From contig CAMPGG010000026.1 of NCBI GenBank assembly GCA_946885335.1, positions 1 to 19,569 of the forward strand: 19,569 nucleotides of DNA, written 5' to 3'. The notes beneath the pieces were generated by a model. That model was not told the DNA's origin. It ran no database searches and saw only the letters and a list, made by a program, of their open reading frames with translations. The position numbers and the translations under genes are program-made. Shown one piece after another: positions 15,842 to 19,569 of the stretch. The stretch comes from an uncultured Chitinophagaceae bacterium (lineage in GTDB: Bacteria > Bacteroidota > Bacteroidia > Chitinophagales > Chitinophagaceae). Position 1 is the first letter of the stretch. Every line of letters begins with the position of its first letter.

Positions 15842-16951
15842 ATGTCAAAATCATATAATCAACTTACAGGCACACTGGCCATTTCAAAAGCTAGTTTTCG
15901 GGCCATTTTCAGAAGTCCATCAGCGGTTATTTTTAGTTTCCTGTTTCCTTTAATTTTTATCCTGGTTTTTGGTTTCCTGGGTAGTGGTTCCCGGGTATCT
16001 GTAAAAATCGCTATTGATCCTGCTGCCGATACAACCAATCCCGTATTCCAGGCTATCAGGGATATTCCTGCCATTATTATTGTTGATAAAGCAGATAAGG
16101 AAGAATATGAAGATCTTGAAAAGGGACGTATTACAGCGGTATTGAATTTTCAACCTTCCGCAGGAACAGGCGCTTCGGAATATATAATAAATATGAAAAG
16201 TTCTGAAGCAGTCAATCCGCAAAACCTGGTTGTATTGCGATCTGTTCTTGATGGGATCATTAAGAATATTAATGAAGAAAAATATCCCGGAGCACCATCC
16301 ATTGCTGAAGTGAGTAATGATATTGAAAAAGTGCCGGGTCGTATTTATCGAACCATTGATTTTATATTACCAGGCCAATTGGGATTTTCCCTTTTGAGTT
16401 CCGGTGTTTTTGGTGTGGCTTTTATTTTTTTTAATATGCGCCAAACGCTTGTACTAAAACGATTTTTTGCCACCCCTTTAAAACGTTCCAATATTTTATT
16501 TGGTGAAGCGTTGAGCAGGATACTTTTTCAAATGATCACGGCCGTTGTGATATTGGGCGTGGGTTATTTCTTTTTTCATTTCACCCTGGTAAATGGCTGG
16601 ATCACTTTTTTTGAAATGCTGGTATTGAGTTTTATCGGCCTCGTGGTTTTTATGGGATTTGGATTTGTGGTGAGTGGTATGGCAAAAAGTGAAAGTACCA
16701 TTCCACCCATCGCCAACATTATTACATTGCCCCAATTCTTATTAGCAGGAACCTTTTTTTCGATCGATAATTTTCCATCCTGGTTGCAGCCGATTTCAAA
16801 AGTGTTACCATTAACTCATTTGAATGATGCCATGCGAAATGTTGCTTTCGAAGGCGCTCATCTCAATGATTGCTGGAAACAATTGGGCATACTGGGTATA
16901 TGGGGAATAATTGTTTATTTGTTAGCCATTAAATTTTTCCGTTGGGAATGA
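15842..16951 (+). CDS. ABC-2 type transporter permease without adjacent ATPase
   Basis: 369 residues with the ABC2 permease layout: a first transmembrane helix near 29-47 (VIFSFLFPLIFILVFGFLG), a periplasmic domain of about 130 residues, then five to six helices from about 175 to the end. The conserved amphipathic part LKRFFATPLKRSNILFGEAL (about 205-224) is typical of the coupling region. LLAGTFFSIDNFPSWLQPISKVLPLTHLNDAMR matches the conserved C-terminal section. The family exports lipids, polysaccharides, drugs or ions. It needs an ATP-binding partner, and none lies on either side here, so the ATPase must be encoded elsewhere. AAAAGGAAA just before the ATG could be a weak ribosome binding site. 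Substrate unknown. Confidence 0.9.
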   Translation: MSKSYNQLTGTLAISKASFRAIFRSPSAVIFSFLFPLIFILVFGFLGSGSRVSVKIAIDPAADTTNPVFQAIRDIPAIIIVDKADKEEYEDLEKGRITAVLNFQPSAGTGASEYIINMKSSEAVNPQNLVVLRSVLDGIIKNINEEKYPGAPSIAEVSNDIEKVPGRIYRTIDFILPGQLGFSLLSSGVFGVAFIFFNMRQTLVLKRFFATPLKRSNILFGEALSRILFQMITAVVILGVGYFFFHFTLVNGWITFFEMLVLSFIGLVVFMGFGFVVSGMAKSESTIPPIANIITLPQFLLAGTFFSIDNFPSWLQPISKVLPLTHLNDAMRNVAFEGAHLNDCWKQLGILGIWGIIVYLLAIKFFRWE

Positions 16952-16957
16952 TTTATT

Positions 16958-17076
16958 GGTTGATTAGTTGATAGGTTGCATAGTTGATAGGTTTGAAGTA
17001 ATGTTGATTAGTTCCTGGAACTTTGAATCTGACTAAACGTCTCAACAACTAAACATCTAAACCTTAAACGCTAAAC
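16958..17076. repeat. Opposed arrays of degenerate octamer repeats around a palindrome
   Basis: Left array: five consecutive 8-bp units from 16958 (GGTTGATT, AGTTGATA, GGTTGCAT, AGTTGATA, GGTTTGAA), exactly in phase to 16997. Centre: AGTTCCTGGAACT (17010-17022), a perfect palindrome with one central base. Right array: CTAAAC-type units beginning at 17033, 17041, 17049, 17057, 17064 and 17071. They run in the opposite orientation, since their complement GTTTAG resembles the left GTTGAT. As RNA the two sides could fold into a long imperfect hairpin with the palindrome at its tip. The block fills the gap between the permease and SRPBCC genes. No T-tract fits a simple terminator. Confidence 0.75.
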
Positions 17077-17102
17077 AATTTTTACATTTTTACTTAAAAT
17101 AT

Positions 17103-17636
17103 ATGCGTGTAATTAAACTGGCGTTATTAAGTTTTTTTTTCCTCTTCATTCTTATAACGCTGATCTCTTTATTCATTCCTTCAACTGTTCGTATTTCAAG
17201 GGCGGTAAATGTATATGCTGATCCTTCGCAGGTATTGGTGCCTGTTAGAAACCTGCAACAATGGACACAATGGTACCCTGGATTGAAATCTATATCACCG
17301 GATAAAATCCATTTTACCAATGAATCCGGCAAACCGGTAATGAACATCCCGGGATCAACAGTAATTATCAACACAGCCAATGATCAGCAGGTATTGGCGG
17401 ATCTTGTAGGAGCAAGGGGTAAAAAGATCATGAACGGGTTTAATGCCATTACCCATAATCAAAGCGATTCGGTTACCCTGCAATGGTATATGGACTTTAA
17501 TTTAAAATGGTATCCATGGGAAAAATTCGGAAGCATGTTATACGAAAAAATGTATGGCGCCACTATGGAGCAGGGTTTAAGCAACCTGGAACACCTGATT
17601 GACAGCAGCCATTCATCACAAATTTTAAACAGGTGA
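17103..17636 (+). CDS. Membrane-anchored SRPBCC (START/polyketide-cyclase-like) protein
   Basis: 177 residues. An N-terminal hydrophobic helix (about 5-25, KLALLSFFFLFILITLISLFI) serves as an anchor or uncleaved signal. The rest has the SRPBCC pattern seen in many Bacteroidota proteins: AVNVYADPSQVLVPVRNLQQW (34-54) with the WTQWYPG turn, and a long C-terminal helix after LKWYPWEKFGSMLYEKMYG. This helix-grip fold makes a hydrophobic pocket for lipids or other small ligands. The ligand is not evident, and there are no catalytic residues to assign. The octamer-repeat block lies directly upstream, so its promoter or leader may lie in or next to the repeats. The DUF2911 gene follows after 53 bp. 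Confidence 0.8.
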   Translation: MRVIKLALLSFFFLFILITLISLFIPSTVRISRAVNVYADPSQVLVPVRNLQQWTQWYPGLKSISPDKIHFTNESGKPVMNIPGSTVIINTANDQQVLADLVGARGKKIMNGFNAITHNQSDSVTLQWYMDFNLKWYPWEKFGSMLYEKMYGATMEQGLSNLEHLIDSSHSSQILNR

Positions 17637-17689
17637 ATAAAGATTCGTAAATTTCCTATCCAATTTTTAACTATTTAAACATTTTACTT

Positions 17690-18190
17690 ATGAAATCATT
17701 GTTTTTTATATTGTTTGCATTTAGCATGCTGACTGTTAGTTCTTCATCGTATGCACAGGGTAGCAGGAAAAGTCCACACGATACGGTTGAAACTGCAGAT
17801 GTAAAAATTACTTATGGCAGGCCGTACAAAAATAATAGGGTCATTTTTGGAGAGCTGGAACCTTTTGGAAAAGTTTGGAGAGTTGGTGCGGATGAAGCCA
17901 CTGAAATTACTTTTAAAAAGGATATGAAGTTTGGCGGCAAGGATGTAAAAGCCGGCACATATACCATGTTTGCCATTCCAAATGAAAATGAATGGACCAT
18001 CATTTTAAACAGCACTTTGAAACAATGGGGTGCATACAGTTATGAGAAAAATAAAGAAAATAATGTATTGCAGGTAAATGTTCCGGTTAAAAAAAGCGGC
18101 GCGGTTACAGAGCAGCTTACCATTTCACCGGAAAACAAAAATCTTTTTATTCGCTGGGATAATGCAGAGGTCGCTATTCCCCTGGGATAA
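17690..18190 (+). CDS. DUF2911 family exported protein
   Basis: 166 residues with a cleavable signal peptide (about 1-22, cleavage after SSSYAQ). The mature protein follows the DUF2911 pattern: SPHDTVETADVKITYGRPYKN (28-48), RVIFGELEPFGKVWRVGADEATEI (49-72), AGTYTMFAIPNENEWTIILN (92-111) and a closing strand with NLFIRWDNAEVAIPL. These small periplasmic or surface beta proteins are common in Bacteroidota and have no established function. TAAATTTC at 17648-17655 (7 of 8 matches to the -7 consensus) could be its own promoter. A strong terminator lies 25 bp after the stop. Confidence 0.93.
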   Translation: MKSLFFILFAFSMLTVSSSSYAQGSRKSPHDTVETADVKITYGRPYKNNRVIFGELEPFGKVWRVGADEATEITFKKDMKFGGKDVKAGTYTMFAIPNENEWTIILNSTLKQWGAYSYEKNKENNVLQVNVPVKKSGAVTEQLTISPENKNLFIRWDNAEVAIPLG

Positions 18191-18214
18191 TTAATCTTTT
18201 TTAAATTAACAATC

Positions 18215-18241
18215 AAACCTGCATGTCTATGCAGGTTTTTT
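18215..18241 (+). terminator. Rho-independent terminator after the DUF2911 gene
   Basis: AAACCTGCAT (18215-18224) and ATGCAGGTTT (18229-18238) pair perfectly over 10 bases around the GTCT loop. The T-run extends to 18241, six T in total. It cleanly ends the 17103-18190 unit before the ECF sigma gene. Confidence 0.92.
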
Positions 18242-18276
18242 ATTTGTGCCAACATAATAAATTTTCCAAACCAGGT

Positions 18277-18302
18277 GCAACGATGACCTTTCGACAGTTG
18301 TC
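18277..18302 (+). promoter_or_regulatory. Candidate ECF-type promoter, possibly autoregulated
   Basis: GCAAC (18277-18281), resembling the AAC-type -35 of ECF promoters, is separated by 17 bases from TGTC (18299-18302), close to the CGTC-type -10. Transcription would start about 10 nt before the sigma ATG. AGGTGC (18273-18278) and its complement GCACCT (18305-18310) bracket the site. Autoregulation by the adjacent sigma factor is inferred. Confidence 0.4.
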
Positions 18303-18318
18303 AAGCACCTAAGCGTAC

Positions 18319-18876
18319 ATGAATCATAAACAACTGATAAAAGAGTGCCTCAAAGGAAATGGAACGGCGCAGCGACTGCTATACCAGGAGTTTGCCGAGC
18401 CTATGCTTGGCGTATGTTACCGGTACACGAAATCTTTTAAAGACGCGGAAGATGTATTGCAGGATGGTTTTGTGAAAGTGTTCAATAGCCTGGCAAGTTA
18501 TAAATATGAAGGTGAATTGGGCGCCTGGATCAGGCGGATCATGGTGAATACAGCATTGAATTTTTTAAAGAAGAATAAACGCTACCAGGATGAATTGGTT
18601 TTTACAGATAATTACCTGCACCCGGTAACAAACCAGGATCCTGCTGTATTAATGGAGGCGAAACAAATTGCAGGGTTGATCAGGCAGTTGCCGGCAGGTT
18701 ATCAAACCATATTTAACCTGCATGCCATTGAAGGTTATTCTCACGTGGAAATAGGGGAGATGCTGGGCATCAACGACAGCACATCCCGGTCTCAATATGC
18801 CCGTGCAAGGGCATTGTTGATCAGTTGGATTGAAAAGCATTCAGAAGACAAAAAAAGGAATTATGTCCGAAAATAA
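18319..18876 (+). CDS. ECF-family RNA polymerase sigma factor
   Basis: 185 residues, the normal ECF size with only sigma regions 2 and 4. Region 2 covers about 15-88: DAEDVLQDGFVKVFNSL (42-58) binds core polymerase and the -10, and GAWIRRIMVNTALNFLKKN (68-86) is typical. Region 4 covers about 115-172, with the helix-turn-helix GYSHVEIGEMLGINDSTSRSQYARAR (139-164) that reads the -35. Its last 14 bases overlap the next gene, an anti-sigma-like membrane protein, the usual arrangement for an ECF switch controlled by a cell-envelope signal. It is not linked to a SusC/SusD or FecR pair in the window, so the regulated genes are unknown. Confidence 0.95.
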   Translation: MNHKQLIKECLKGNGTAQRLLYQEFAEPMLGVCYRYTKSFKDAEDVLQDGFVKVFNSLASYKYEGELGAWIRRIMVNTALNFLKKNKRYQDELVFTDNYLHPVTNQDPAVLMEAKQIAGLIRQLPAGYQTIFNLHAIEGYSHVEIGEMLGINDSTSRSQYARARALLISWIEKHSEDKKRNYVRK

Positions 18877-19492
18877 ATTTGAAAACCAGGTGCAGCACCT
18901 GATGGATGAATTAAAATTCACGCCATCTGAACAAGTATGGCCTGCCATAAAAAACAGGATCCGGGAAAAACGGAGAAGACGAATATTCTTTTTCCTTGTT
19001 CCGGTTATGGCTGGTTTATTGATCACCGGTTATTATTTTCTTTCAAAAACAAATTCTTTACCTGTTTCGCAAAAGGAGGTTGTTGATCTGCCTGTTAAAA
19101 TAACAGAAATTTTACAGGATGCAGAAAATAAGCCTGTCAATATCCCTAATGCTAAAAATTCTAAAACCATTAAACCCGAAGATGTTGATAAAACTCCAGA
19201 TGATAACGATGTTGAACAAACGAAAATAAAAGCGAGTAATGTATTAGTTAAGAATGATCCTTTGCAAAATCAATTTCCCACTACAATACAAAATCCGGCA
19301 GAAGATTTGAAAACGCCGACTGGTACAATAAATTCAATTTCGAATAATAAACCTGTTGATTATTACAAGGAGGAAATATTAACTGATTCAGTTAATGATC
19401 AAAAGATCAATGAATCAAATATCAATCAAACCCTTGATGCAAAAATTTTTCAGGATTCTGTTTCATTTAATTCAGAAATAAAACAAAATTAA
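18863..19492 (+). CDS. Anti-sigma-factor-like single-pass membrane protein, possibly truncated
   Basis: 209 residues from the ATG at 18863, which overlaps the sigma gene by 14 bases. The frame is open from 18830, but that would run 47 bases into the sigma gene, so the ATG is preferred. The cytoplasmic part (1-40: FENQVQHLMDELKFTPSEQVWPAIKNRIREKRRRR) resembles the N-terminus of Chitinophagaceae anti-sigma-like proteins. One transmembrane helix (about 41-60) follows. The remaining 149 residues are a low-complexity Asn/Asp/Lys/Thr-rich linker, presumably periplasmic. As far as I know, such proteins often continue into an outer-membrane-type beta-barrel domain. Here a TAA ends the frame at 19492, and translation beyond it keeps a linker-like composition until a TAG at 19553-19555. 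It may be a short natural variant or a broken gene. Confidence 0.7.
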   Translation: MSENKFENQVQHLMDELKFTPSEQVWPAIKNRIREKRRRRIFFFLVPVMAGLLITGYYFLSKTNSLPVSQKEVVDLPVKITEILQDAENKPVNIPNAKNSKTIKPEDVDKTPDDNDVEQTKIKASNVLVKNDPLQNQFPTTIQNPAEDLKTPTGTINSISNNKPVDYYKEEILTDSVNDQKINESNINQTLDAKIFQDSVSFNSEIKQN

Positions 19493-19569
19493 ATCATATC
19501 AGATTCTATTCAACCAAAAAATCATACAACCAAAGTTAATCTGATTGAAAAATAGCAACGATCAAAATA
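19493..19569. other. Right-edge non-coding stretch
   Basis: 77 bases after the anti-sigma-like stop. In the same frame they read as linker-like residues up to a TAG at 19553-19555. An 8-bp inverted repeat (ATCAGATT 19498-19505, AATCTGAT 19538-19545) has a 32-base loop and no T-tract. No start of another gene is recognisable. Confidence 0.4.

Noticed and set aside
16958..17076. CRISPR array
   Set aside because: The units are 8 bp and contiguous with no unique spacers, and no cas genes are present.
18830..18862. Upstream start for the anti-sigma-like gene
   Set aside because: It would extend the overlap with the sigma gene to 47 bases; the ATG at 18863 gives the family-typical N-terminus and a short coupling overlap.
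19498..19545. Terminator after the anti-sigma-like gene
   Set aside because: The 8-bp arms are 32 bases apart with no following T-run, so a terminator is unlikely.

Overview
The window looks like chromosome of a free-living Bacteroidota, most likely in or near the family Chitinophagaceae. This is inferred from several signs: a moderately AT-rich composition, Bacteroidota-type -7 promoter boxes (TAnnTTTG), few Shine-Dalgarno sequences, a DUF2911 protein, an ECF sigma gene overlapping a membrane anti-sigma-like gene, and single-chain GcvP. No rRNA, tRNA, CRISPR array, transposase or phage gene was seen.

Layout. (1) Positions 1-3493, minus strand: a compact operon with a subtilisin-like protease (S8), then a gingipain/caspase-fold cysteine protease (C25-like, clan CD), then a small unknown protein that overlaps it and runs off the left edge. 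(2) 3698-6586, minus: glycine dehydrogenase gcvP, with its own promoter and a clear rho-independent terminator. (3) 6745-8117, minus: a V8/glutamyl-endopeptidase-like serine protease with an acidic N-terminal region, overlapping a one-TM protein with a carboxypeptidase-regulatory-like domain. (4) 8118-8476: a 359-bp gap with a perfect 10-bp inverted repeat. (5) 8477-9868: a convergent pair, a YkgJ-type cysteine-cluster protein and a probably Tat-exported metallo-beta-lactamase-fold hydrolase. (6) 10005-12792, plus: a coiled-coil lipoprotein and a CPA2 cation:proton antiporter with a large cytoplasmic tail. (7) 12817-13993, minus: folK and a deoxynucleoside kinase. (8) 14059-16951, plus: sppA and an ABC-2 permease without a local ATPase. 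(9) 16958-17076: two opposed arrays of degenerate octamers around a short palindrome. (10) 17103-18190: an SRPBCC-fold protein and a DUF2911 protein, ending at a strong terminator. (11) 18319 to the end: an ECF sigma factor and an anti-sigma-like membrane protein that may be truncated.

How it fits together. Most of the window is ordinary housekeeping: glycine cleavage, folate, nucleotide salvage, ion transport and envelope proteolysis. The part most worth attention is the left 8 kb. Three peptidases of unrelated fold (S8, C25-like, S1) lie on one strand, each with intact catalytic residues and none with a recognisable signal peptide. Each protease unit is partnered with a small protein whose gene overlaps a protease gene. 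This could be an intracellular protease cascade or a conflict/stress-response system, but that is inference from domains and gene order. The second unusual element is the opposed octamer-repeat array upstream of 17103.
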